This document shows positions 1 to 5,464 of a stretch of DNA of 5,505 nucleotides, one piece after another; position 1 is the stretch's first letter, and the number at the start of each line of letters is the position of its first letter. The notes beneath the pieces are model-generated. The model saw only the letters and a program-made list of their open reading frames with translations, was not told the DNA's origin and searched no databases. The position numbers were made by a program, and so were the translations under genes. This stretch comes from JBKHJA01 sp046538375 (GTDB lineage: Bacteria > Acidobacteriota > Aminicenantia > Aminicenantales > Aminicenantaceae): contig JBKHJA010000130.1 of the NCBI GenBank assembly GCA_046538375.1, forward strand, positions 1 to 5,505, in the 5' to 3' direction.

Positions 1-536
1 CCGGTCTCGTAGTCCAGGACCACCGTCAGGTAGCGGTGGCCTTTGCGGATGGAGACCTCGTCTATGGCCAGGATGCGGAGCCCTTGATAATCGGTCTCTC
101 CGTACTCTTCCTCCAGGAACTTCTGATCGACAGCCTTGACTGTTTTCCAATCCAGCCCCAGATGACGTGCCACCTCCTGGACAGTCATGATTTTGCAGAG
201 CTCGAATATATAACGCGCCAGTCTCTTGGTCACCCGCAGGTAAGGGTCGAACAGATCGAGCTCTTCGATAGGAATCTTTTGACAGTGGGGACAAACGATC
301 TTCCGGTAATGGCAGAGGATCCAGAGCCGGGCCTGCCCAAAATCCAGGTCTCGGATCCACCGTTTTTCCTGGCTGTAGATTCCAGTGGCTTGTCTCCCAC
401 AGACATGGCATATAGGCTGGAATCGTTTTTTGGGTACCGCCTTCAAGTAAGCCTTCAGACCATCGCAGGACACCCGCTGCCGAAGAATACGGATTCGCGG
501 AAAGGGGAAATAATGTGTTATACTCAGTGAGGACAT
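1..536 (-). CDS. ISL3-family transposase, N-terminal part (cut by window edge)
   Basis: My reading of the minus strand from the ATG at 536-534 gives 178 codons with no stop before the window edge, so the C-terminal part lies outside; ISL3 transposases are usually around 400 residues. The protein starts MSSLSITHYF. It has a zinc-finger-like pattern of CHVC at residues 43-46 and CPHC at 82-85, matching the N-terminal zinc ribbon of the ISL3 family. A helix-turn-helix follows at about 115-140 (MTVQEVARHLGLDWKTVK), and the start of the DDE catalytic domain is at 165-178 (ILAIDEVS, then RYLTVVLDYETG). D169 is the likely first catalytic acid. The start is supported by AAAGGAGA six bases upstream. 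The enzyme would cut and paste its own element. No frameshift is seen in the visible part, so it may be intact. Family assignment is strong; activity cannot be judged. Confidence 0.93.
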   Translation of the reverse strand, partial: MSSLSITHYFPFPRIRILRQRVSCDGLKAYLKAVPKKRFQPICHVCGRQATGIYSQEKRWIRDLDFGQARLWILCHYRKIVCPHCQKIPIEELDLFDPYLRVTKRLARYIFELCKIMTVQEVARHLGLDWKTVKAVDQKFLEEEYGETDYQGLRILAIDEVSIRKGHRYLTVVLDYET

Positions 537-542
537 CGTCGG

Positions 543-550
543 TCTCCTTT
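543..550 (-). promoter_or_regulatory. Ribosome binding site of the transposase
   Basis: AAAGGAGA reads on the minus strand, six bases before the ATG at 536. It fixes the start codon of a gene whose C-terminus is not in the window. Confidence 0.7.
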
Positions 551-646
551 GGATGTAGATTTAGAGACGTGATATCTCTATTATCCACTGGAGATACCAG
601 ATGTCCGCTTTCTTTTTCAAGCATTTTATTCCTATCTATCTTTCAA

Positions 647-664
647 CTAATCGGGAGATGAACC
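647..664 (-). repeat. Candidate terminal inverted repeat of the ISL3 element
   Basis: On the minus strand the 18 bases start GGTTCATC, close to the family pattern GGTTCTTC. The partner repeat would be left of the window. If this is the true end, the flanking 8-bp duplication would be read from 665-672 (ATAAATAC). Assignment rests only on resemblance and on position upstream of the transposase. Confidence 0.4.
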
Positions 665-681
665 ATAAATACTAAATCCAG

Positions 682-704
682 AAATGGGTAACATGTCCCC
701 ATTT
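682..704. repeat. Inverted repeat AAATGGG/CCCATTT just after the HTH gene
   Basis: AAATGGG (682-688) and CCCATTT (698-704) form a perfect 7-bp inverted repeat with a 9-base loop that contains the palindrome ACATGT. It lies immediately downstream of the HTH gene stop (706-708), between that gene and the candidate IS end. It could act as a weak terminator for the HTH gene, but no T-run follows on the minus strand (CTGGATTTAG). It could instead be part of a dispersed TGTCCC-type repeat, since a similar word recurs near 5137. Confidence 0.45.
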
Positions 705-705
705 T

Positions 706-2088
706 CTAAAACGGCAGTGCTTTCGGCTTTTTAGCCCACCCTTTTCCATCCCAAAACAAAACATCATCCTGCCTCTGATCTAAAAAATCTTGGAAGGGAG
801 TGGTTATCATACCTGAATCGAACATCCTGTCGTATTCTCTCTCCAGATCAGCCCCGGGAATGACATACTGGAGATGAAGTCCTGGGTCAAACACATAGTA
901 AAAGGAGCATTTCCGGCTGAGGTCAAAAAAGGTTTGCACAATGATCTCATTCTCTCCAGCCAGGACTTCGAGGATATTGAGCCACTTGACTTTCTTCTTC
1001 CTGCTGAATTCATTGTGCTTAACACGCAGATAATAAACCTGATGGGCGGGCACGGGATTTTTTGGTACATATATTTTGAGTTTGTCGTGTTTTTCCGCTA
1101 GATCGTCAGGTACGGAATAGGGTGGAGCAAGCCCGCTTCGAAACTGCCTGCAGTCTATGACCGACAGCACGGCGTTGCCGTCCAGGAGATTGTTTGTTCC
1201 CCCCAGAAAAATCCTTTTGTGGTGGTCCTCATCAGAATAGACTGTAAAAAGCCGAAGAATTCCGGTATGGGCGTATTTTAAAATCTCATGGCCTTGGTGG
1301 TCATAAACAGCAAAGATACTGGGGAAGCGCCGTGAGTGTATCCAGAGAGCCAGCACTTCTGGAGTGCCGTCGTGGTTGATATCGTTGAATTGCAGCTGGC
1401 GGATGACATAGCTGTGGCTGATTTTGCCTCCTTCAAATTCCTGGTTAAATTCTATGGATTCAGTCCACAGTTCCCGGCCGTTGTTATCAAGGAGGCTGAT
1501 GCATCTCTTCCTGGGATCTTGATGATTGAGAAAACACAAAACTTCGTTCTTTTTGTCTCCATCAATGTCCGAAAAATCCACTTTTTTCAGGTTTAATCTG
1601 CTTTTGTAATTTCCGTCTTCTCCTTTTATGAGTATTTCCTGGTAGAAGTCATTCTGAACCACTGGATTCTCAATCTTCTTACTCCACAGGAAGTGATCCT
1701 GAAGGTCATAGAAAGCCAGGTGTTCTCCTTTAAGTTCCCAACGTATAGGATTTTGATCAGAAGAGGATGTATGGGAAGCGAGATTTTTATCGGACAGCAG
1801 GCAGTAGAGTCCGAAAGAGGCCAGAATTAAGGCTGCTGCAAAGAAGACTGCCACCATCCATGATGCCTTTTTCAGATGGAATTTTTTTCTTATCTGTCTT
1901 CTGTCTAAGCAGGATCTGAGCCATTGGTCAATTTCAGATTTATAACTGAAAACAATAGACCGCGAGGACTGATCATCCAGCCGGTAGACAGGCAGCCCAA
2001 AATCCTTTTCCCATCTCTGACAGGTTCGAATATCACGATCCAGATATTGAGAGATTTCCTTCCACCCGTCTAAACGGTCTTTATTCAT
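706..2088 (-). CDS. Membrane-anchored HTH protein with FG-GAP/VCBS-like repeats
   Basis: This 460-residue protein is probably a one-component transmembrane regulator. Residues 8-58 carry a MerR/excisionase-like winged HTH (GWKEISQYL, RTCQRWEKDFGLPVYR, then YKSEIDQWLR), a head common in Acidobacteriota-type proteins with varied sensor tails. A basic stretch (RRQIRKKFHLKK, 63-74) precedes one hydrophobic helix at about 77-98, so by the positive-inside rule the HTH is cytoplasmic and the rest extracytoplasmic. That part holds two calcium-loop-like motifs, DIDGDKKNE (174-182) and DINHDGTPE (236-244). Each is followed by a strand-turn motif (DNNGRELW at 201-208, YDHQGHEIL at 262-270), suggesting FG-GAP/VCBS or propeller-like repeats. 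The start has only a modest AGGGA-type ribosome site. The protein ends naturally (WDGKGWAKKPKALPF) and is not cut by the nearby IS. Ligand and target genes are unknown. Confidence 0.88.
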   Translation of the reverse strand: MNKDRLDGWKEISQYLDRDIRTCQRWEKDFGLPVYRLDDQSSRSIVFSYKSEIDQWLRSCLDRRQIRKKFHLKKASWMVAVFFAAALILASFGLYCLLSDKNLASHTSSSDQNPIRWELKGEHLAFYDLQDHFLWSKKIENPVVQNDFYQEILIKGEDGNYKSRLNLKKVDFSDIDGDKKNEVLCFLNHQDPRKRCISLLDNNGRELWTESIEFNQEFEGGKISHSYVIRQLQFNDINHDGTPEVLALWIHSRRFPSIFAVYDHQGHEILKYAHTGILRLFTVYSDEDHHKRIFLGGTNNLLDGNAVLSVIDCRQFRSGLAPPYSVPDDLAEKHDKLKIYVPKNPVPAHQVYYLRVKHNEFSRKKKVKWLNILEVLAGENEIIVQTFFDLSRKCSFYYVFDPGLHLQYVIPGADLEREYDRMFDSGMITTPFQDFLDQRQDDVLFWDGKGWAKKPKALPF

Positions 2089-2175
2089 TTCTTTCCCTGT
2101 CGATTATACCCTCAGTCTCCATGGGAACGGCGGTAGTATTTTAATTTAAATGGCCGTAATTTTCAATTTTCCTTG

Positions 2176-2204
2176 ATTATACCTTTGATATCCCTTAATA
2201 TAAA
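2176..2204 (-). promoter_or_regulatory. Sigma-70-type promoter candidate for the HTH gene
   Basis: On the minus strand a perfect TATAAT (2181-2176) is preceded by TTTATA (2204-2199, four of six matches to TTGACA) with a 17-base spacer. Transcription would start near 2169, giving a leader of about 80 bases before the ATG at 2088. A second perfect TATAAT lies closer, at 2108-2103, but has no recognisable -35 box at 16-18 bases and would leave a very short leader. Confidence 0.5.
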
Positions 2205-2286
2205 AAGGAAGGATGATCAGGATAAGATATTACAGGAAGTTGAGCCGCTTTTTTTAAATATCTGCTTTCTGTTCCTTCCTCTGTAA

Positions 2287-2310
2287 AAAAAATCTCATTC
2301 AAGATTTTTT
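2287..2310. repeat. Perfect 9-bp inverted repeat, A-tract/T-tract hairpin
   Basis: AAAAAATCT (2287-2295) and AGATTTTTT (2302-2310) are exact inverse complements around a six-base loop (CATTCA). The A-run extends two bases further upstream, to 2285. It resembles a weak bidirectional terminator without a GC core. However, it lies between two divergent genes, about 80 bases before the rpsU start, where no upstream gene needs terminating in either direction. It may therefore be a leader hairpin of rpsU, a protein-binding site or bent A-tract DNA. Confidence 0.55.
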
Positions 2311-2331
2311 CCTGCTTTATTCAGGGAAATC
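2303..2331 (+). repeat. Second, overlapping hairpin in front of rpsU
   Basis: CCTG (2311-2314) pairs with CAGG (2322-2325), and outside it GATTT (2303-2307) pairs with AAATC (2327-2331), separated by a small internal loop. GATTT is also part of the 3' arm of the 2287-2310 hairpin, so the two structures exclude each other in an RNA covering both. No promoter upstream of both is convincing, so whether the rpsU transcript includes them is unknown. Confidence 0.35.
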
Positions 2332-2376
2332 CAAATAAGATGAATTTTTAGGTTGACAGGCGGTGAAATCAAACTG

Positions 2377-2386
2377 AGGAGGTGAT
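2377..2386 (+). promoter_or_regulatory. Very strong Shine-Dalgarno of rpsU
   Basis: AGGAGGTGAT is fully complementary, over ten bases, to the usual bacterial 16S rRNA 3' end (ATCACCTCCT) and ends five bases before the ATG at 2392. The other genes in the window have only 4-6 matching bases. It fixes the rpsU start and suggests high, or specially controlled, translation. Confidence 0.85.
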
Positions 2387-2391
2387 ACTTT

Positions 2392-2598
2392 ATGGCGCTG
2401 GTGGTGGTTGATGAGAACGAACCCATCGAGAAAGCTCTAAAAAGATTCAAAAGAAAAGTCCAGCGTGAGCAGATCATGAAGGATTACAAGAAAAGCTCTG
2501 TGTACTTGAAGCCGGGAGAAAAGAGAAGATTGAAAGAAGCCAGGGCAAAAAAGCGGATGAGGAGACGGCTTAGAAGAAACAGAAATTCTGGCTATTAA
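2392..2598 (+). CDS. rpsU: Small-subunit ribosomal protein bS21
   Basis: This 68-residue, strongly basic protein matches bS21 along its whole length. It opens with the short strand MALVVVDENEPIEKALKRFK, followed by KRKVQREQIMKDYKKSSVYLKP (the usual R-K-V-x-R-E core and Y-x-K-P turn), and ends in an Arg/Lys-rich helix (KKRMRRRLRRNRNSGY). In the 30S subunit bS21 sits near the 3' end of 16S rRNA and helps mRNA binding at initiation. Length is normal for the family. The gene stands alone: the HTH gene is divergent 303 bp upstream and the CBM9-like gene converges 131 bp downstream, so the common rpsU-dnaG-rpoD operon is not present here. No GC-rich terminator follows the stop codon. Confidence 0.95.
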   Translation: MALVVVDENEPIEKALKRFKRKVQREQIMKDYKKSSVYLKPGEKRRLKEARAKKRMRRRLRRNRNSGY

Positions 2599-2729
2599 AA
2601 ATATTTATCGCCAAATACTTCGCTGAGATCATTTAAAATATTTAGGTGGTAAATTTATATCACAAAATCGAACTCAAAGAAGGTGGAATTTTGCCTGTGT
2701 AGGAAATATTTATCGGTCTGGCTAACCGG
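2599..2729. other. Convergent intergenic region with repeated AT word
   Basis: This 131-bp AT-rich gap lies between the stop codons of rpsU and the CBM9-like gene. The word AAATATTTATCG occurs twice in direct orientation (2599-2610 and 2704-2715), and its core AAATATTTA occurs a third time at 2636-2644. AAATATTT is itself palindromic. I see no GC-rich stem with a T-run in either direction, so termination for both genes is not explained by a canonical intrinsic terminator. Confidence 0.5.
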
Positions 2730-2733
2730 TTAG
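2722..2733. repeat. 12-bp perfect palindrome spanning a stop codon
   Basis: CTAACCGGTTAG is a perfect palindrome that contains the TAA stop of the minus-strand CBM9-like gene (2732-2730). As RNA only a four-base stem with a four-base loop is likely. It could be a protein site or chance. Confidence 0.5.
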
Positions 2734-4964
2734 AGGTTCCAGGCATAACCGATTTTGAAGAAAAAGGTCCGTTGGGATTGGGTCAATTCAACATTCTGAA
2801 AGCCATAGTAATTGTCGCTGTAGCCCAGGAAAAGAACGGTCCGGGGATTCAGTTTATAGGAGAATAGGAGCTGGGAGAAGAGCCTATTGAAACGGGCGTC
2901 CACATCGGATTCATAAAGCTCTGGAGTCCGGTCGATGTCCCAGAACTGGAGAATGGCCCTAAAGAAGGCCCGGCTGTTGAGATGATAGAAAAGCCGCACC
3001 TCTGTGGCGTTGGCTGTAAACAGCCGCCCTTCTTCAACATTCAGGTGATTGTAGTCATGGCTGAGGCTAAGCTCCACGTGCCTGCCGTATCTGAATTCAA
3101 TAAAAGGGGAAGCCTGAAGATATTTTCCTCCTTGAACATGGGTGTAATCGATTTCATCGCCTAAACTGAAAAAGATTCCCGTGCTTAGGTCCCCCACAGG
3201 TTTAATCTCAAAATTGAAGTGGTTGAAAAACTGGTCAAAAGGAACGTTTCTGTATGTCTTTTTCCGGGCGCCGATGACCCACATGGCCATGGACTGAAGC
3301 GGTCCTTCCAGAACGGCTCTGGCTTCCAGTTCCTTTTCCAACAGGCGTCCGTCATGGGTGTTGGTCTGGTCGTAGTTGGTGGTAATCTCCATCGAAGTGA
3401 AGAACTCATCCGGTTTTCCCCAGGACAGGTAGCCTCCGCCAACCTCAAATTTGCGGCAGTCAACCTGGGGCACAAATCCTAAATCAGCCCTGAACTCCGG
3501 GCTGAAGTCATCATAGGTACCGTATAGGAGATACGACCTTTTCTGTCTGGCAAACTCCATGTGCACGGCATATCCCTTGAGTTCTCCTGTATCCTGAGAA
3601 AATTCTTTGGCCACCTCCTCGGGATAAGCTGTCTGCGATCCCAGAAATTGGAAAGCGAAGGTGTCAGATTGAGTGATGCGGAGGATCCCGTCCAGCCCCA
3701 CAAGACGGTTGTGATAGTCTTCTCCTTCTCTGTCGGTAGCCAATAAGCCCAGAGTGGATGACTTTCCCACGTCCCTTCGGTAGCGGATGACATTGGCGTA
3801 GGAATTCTGGCCCAAAGAAGAAGCCGTGGAACCTTCAGCTCCGGGGAAGAGGAGATTTGTCAGGGTGTCCTGGGAGGAAAAAATGCCTATGGCGTTTTTC
3901 CCTTCTTTTCCCGAGATTTTAATCCCATAGTTAGGGTCAGCCACAGATCGTGTGTAGAGAGCCTGGATGGGGGTATTAAAAAAGTCCGTGCCTTCCAGGA
4001 AAAAGGGCCTTTTTTCAGGATAATAGAGGGCGAACTGCTTGTTGATATCCAGTTGGGCCGCGTCGGCCTCCACCTGCGAGAAGTCCGGATTGGCCGCCGC
4101 GCTTAAAGTCAGGTTGTGAGTGAATCCCCATTGCCCTGAGATGCCCGGGTCCAGATTGGCGCGTTCCTTCTCCATTTTTCCTTCGGGAAAATCTTCCCTC
4201 TGATCTGTCCGGATTCCGGTGAGAGTGGGGTCCAGTTCAATATTCCGGCCCGGTTTGACATTTTGAAATCCCTTGAGCTTGGGTATCTGGCAGAGGATGC
4301 ACTGCATTTGGTCTCTTTCTAAGGGAAAACAGGTCATTTGATGGCGCCGGCTGCGGGGATAGTTCCTGATGGGAGCAAATCCCCACATGTGTGTTTCTGA
4401 AGAGTGCGGGAACTGAAGCGAGCGGAAGGGGATGGCCATTTCCACTGTATAGCCGGAATCCTGGATCCTTCCTGCTGAATCCCAGATGGCATCCCAGGTG
4501 TAATCTTCCTTACTTCCTCCCTGGCTGAAGATTTCATCTCCCTGAACGCCTAAAGGATTGCAGTAAAAAGCGTAAGCCCGATTTTGGTCATTGAAGGTGT
4601 CCAGTAGAATCCCCACCACATCATCATTGTAAAGAGCATCCCTGTCGGCAAGATAGGCCCGGATTTTCTGAGGTTCCGGGTCATAAGCCTTGAATCCCAC
4701 ATACAGGTGGTTGTCATCAAAGGTGAGAAAACATTCTGTTTTAACCGGAGCATCCACGTTTTCTGCGGGCATAAACTCAATATCCAGGTCCACCACAAGG
4801 GCTTGATTCCAGGCTTTTTCATCCAGCCGCCCGTCCAGGTTGACATTTCCGCTGGTTCTGGGGATTTGATAAATTTTCTTTGGTTCATTGACCTCTCGGC
4901 TGTGAAGAAATGCATGAGAGATAAAAATAATCAAAATAGTGTGAATAAGAATCCGTCGCATCAT
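2730..4964 (-). CDS. Secreted CBM9-like / DUF5916 outer-membrane-type protein
   Basis: From the ATG at 4964 this is a 744-residue protein. An in-frame ATG at 5018 would add 18 residues but has a poor ribosome site and would bury the signal peptide, so 4964 is preferred (AAAGGA lies six bases upstream). Residues 1-22 are a signal peptide: MMRR, hydrophobic core ILIHTILIIFISHAFL, probable cleavage near HS/REV. Residues about 40-230 match the CBM9-like module (NVNLDGRLDEKAW at 40-52, LYVGFKAYDPEP, LLDTFNDQNRAY, YTVEMAIPFRSLQF). The rest matches DUF5916, including ANPDFSQVEAD (291-301) and YYPEKRPFFLEG (314-325). The C-terminal third alternates aromatic and polar residues in strand-like blocks and ends RTFFFKIGYAWNL, as in outer-membrane barrels. 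It probably binds or handles carbohydrate or another ligand at the cell surface; the true function of this family is unknown. It is a single transcription unit convergent with rpsU. Confidence 0.9.
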   Translation of the reverse strand: MMRRILIHTILIIFISHAFLHSREVNEPKKIYQIPRTSGNVNLDGRLDEKAWNQALVVDLDIEFMPAENVDAPVKTECFLTFDDNHLYVGFKAYDPEPQKIRAYLADRDALYNDDVVGILLDTFNDQNRAYAFYCNPLGVQGDEIFSQGGSKEDYTWDAIWDSAGRIQDSGYTVEMAIPFRSLQFPHSSETHMWGFAPIRNYPRSRRHQMTCFPLERDQMQCILCQIPKLKGFQNVKPGRNIELDPTLTGIRTDQREDFPEGKMEKERANLDPGISGQWGFTHNLTLSAAANPDFSQVEADAAQLDINKQFALYYPEKRPFFLEGTDFFNTPIQALYTRSVADPNYGIKISGKEGKNAIGIFSSQDTLTNLLFPGAEGSTASSLGQNSYANVIRYRRDVGKSSTLGLLATDREGEDYHNRLVGLDGILRITQSDTFAFQFLGSQTAYPEEVAKEFSQDTGELKGYAVHMEFARQKRSYLLYGTYDDFSPEFRADLGFVPQVDCRKFEVGGGYLSWGKPDEFFTSMEITTNYDQTNTHDGRLLEKELEARAVLEGPLQSMAMWVIGARKKTYRNVPFDQFFNHFNFEIKPVGDLSTGIFFSLGDEIDYTHVQGGKYLQASPFIEFRYGRHVELSLSHDYNHLNVEEGRLFTANATEVRLFYHLNSRAFFRAILQFWDIDRTPELYESDVDARFNRLFSQLLFSYKLNPRTVLFLGYSDNYYGFQNVELTQSQRTFFFKIGYAWNL

Positions 4965-4970
4965 AATCGA

Positions 4971-4976
4971 TCCTTT
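4971..4976 (-). promoter_or_regulatory. Ribosome binding site that sets the CBM9-like protein start
   Basis: AAAGGA on the minus strand lies six bases before the ATG at 4964 (two ATGs in tandem, 4964 and 4961). The alternative ATG at 5018 is preceded only by a weak AGG. This supports the shorter protein that begins with the signal peptide. Confidence 0.7.
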
Positions 4977-5072
4977 CGCAGAGTAAGGTTTTGATAAAAT
5001 TTGCACATTGAATAACATGACATTGACCTGGCGAACAGCGATCAGGACCTCGGCTCTCTTCTGATTCCAGGT

Positions 5073-5094
5073 TTGGCATGAATTTATGCGCCAA
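5073..5094. repeat. Imperfect inverted repeat, possible operator
   Basis: TTGGCAT (5073-5079) and ATGCGCCAA (5086-5094) are inverse complements apart from a two-base bulge (GC), separated by GAATTT. The site is about 110-130 bp upstream of the CBM9-like gene start, a plausible place for a regulator to bind, but no matching promoter is visible, so function is speculative. Confidence 0.35.
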
Positions 5095-5122
5095 TATTAG
5101 ATGCACCTTAATATCAGAATCT

Positions 5123-5182
5123 TGTTTCTTTGAAGATGTCCCAAAGTGACCCCACGTTACTGGGGGACAGAGCTGTTTCTTT
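5123..5182. repeat. 9-bp direct repeats around a segment with short inverted repeats
   Basis: TGTTTCTTT occurs at 5123-5131 and again at 5174-5182. The 42 bases between contain TGTCCC (5137-5142) and its inverse GGGACA (5164-5169), plus an inner CCCCA/TGGGG pair (5150-5154 and 5161-5165) with a six-base loop. A small palindromic insert bounded by a target-site-like duplication would look like this, as would a REP-type dispersed repeat. It may also be chance. Confidence 0.4.
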
Positions 5183-5414
5183 AAATAATCTCCATATAGT
5201 GTTAACGGAATTTGTGGGTAAAAAGTTCACCACTGACTTAATTTCAGCTCTCTCAGAAGGATAGTTTTTTATGGATACTCAGAATTTCTACGGCAGGGAG
5301 GGTGAACCAAACGTAAATCTTTGGATAATAATCAAATTGGAGTGTAAAGAGGCGTTAGAGCCTTCCTAGGTGCAGCATTCTGTAATCTCTTAATTTTTCA
5401 ATGATTTATCTTGT

Positions 5415-5464
5415 TTTTGTGTTCTTTTGTGTTCCTATATATTCCTATATTTACCTATTAAATA
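5415..5464. repeat. Five-unit 10-bp periodic AT-rich array
   Basis: Two exact copies of TTTTGTGTTC (5415-5424, 5425-5434) are followed in register by CTATATATTC, CTATATTTAC and CTATTAAATA, giving a 10-bp period over 50 bases. The last three units are degenerate copies of each other. Near-helical spacing could bend DNA, or the array may be a simple slippage product. Confidence 0.55.

Larger units (their letters stand above)
1..664 (-). mobile_element. ISL3-family insertion sequence, transposase-start end
   Basis: The ISL3-type transposase shows that an insertion sequence occupies the left end of the window. The outer boundary is inferred: the minus strand begins GGTTCATCTCCCGATTAG at 664, which fits the GGnTCTT-like ends typical of ISL3 elements except for one base (A instead of T). 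If this is right, the non-coding lead between the end and the transposase start is about 127 bp, and the element sits 41 bp from the stop codon of the HTH gene at 706. The other end and the target duplication (often 8 bp in this family) lie outside, so the boundary cannot be confirmed. Confidence 0.6.

Noticed and set aside
36..530. Plus-strand 164-codon ORF
   Set aside because: It lies antisense to the ISL3 transposase, whose minus-strand frame has clear zinc-finger, HTH and DDE motifs; the plus-strand product has no recognisable features.
2336..2341. TAAGAT as a -10 box for rpsU
   Set aside because: Only a poor -35 (TGCTTT) is found at 17 bases, so it is not strong enough to list as a promoter.
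2353..2358. Perfect TTGACA in front of rpsU
   Set aside because: At 16-18 bases downstream the -10 position falls on the Shine-Dalgarno (GAGGAG), which cannot serve as a -10 box, and no leader would remain.
2295..2477. Minus-strand 60-codon ORF across the rpsU start
   Set aside because: It is antisense to the well-supported bS21 gene and its leader, with no family resemblance.
3185..3793. Minus-strand ORFs of 96 and 104 codons inside the CBM9-like gene
   Set aside because: They are alternative-frame shadows of a continuous 744-residue reading frame with clear family motifs.
4885..5106. Minus-strand 73-codon ORF overlapping the start of the CBM9-like gene
   Set aside because: It overlaps the signal-peptide region in another frame, lacks a good ribosome site and has low-information composition; most likely a shadow.
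5271..5369. Plus-strand 32-codon ORF (starts MDTQNFYGREG) with AGAAGG ten bases upstream
   Set aside because: ORFs of this length occur often by chance, the spacing is long and I recognise no family; without conservation data it is not supported.
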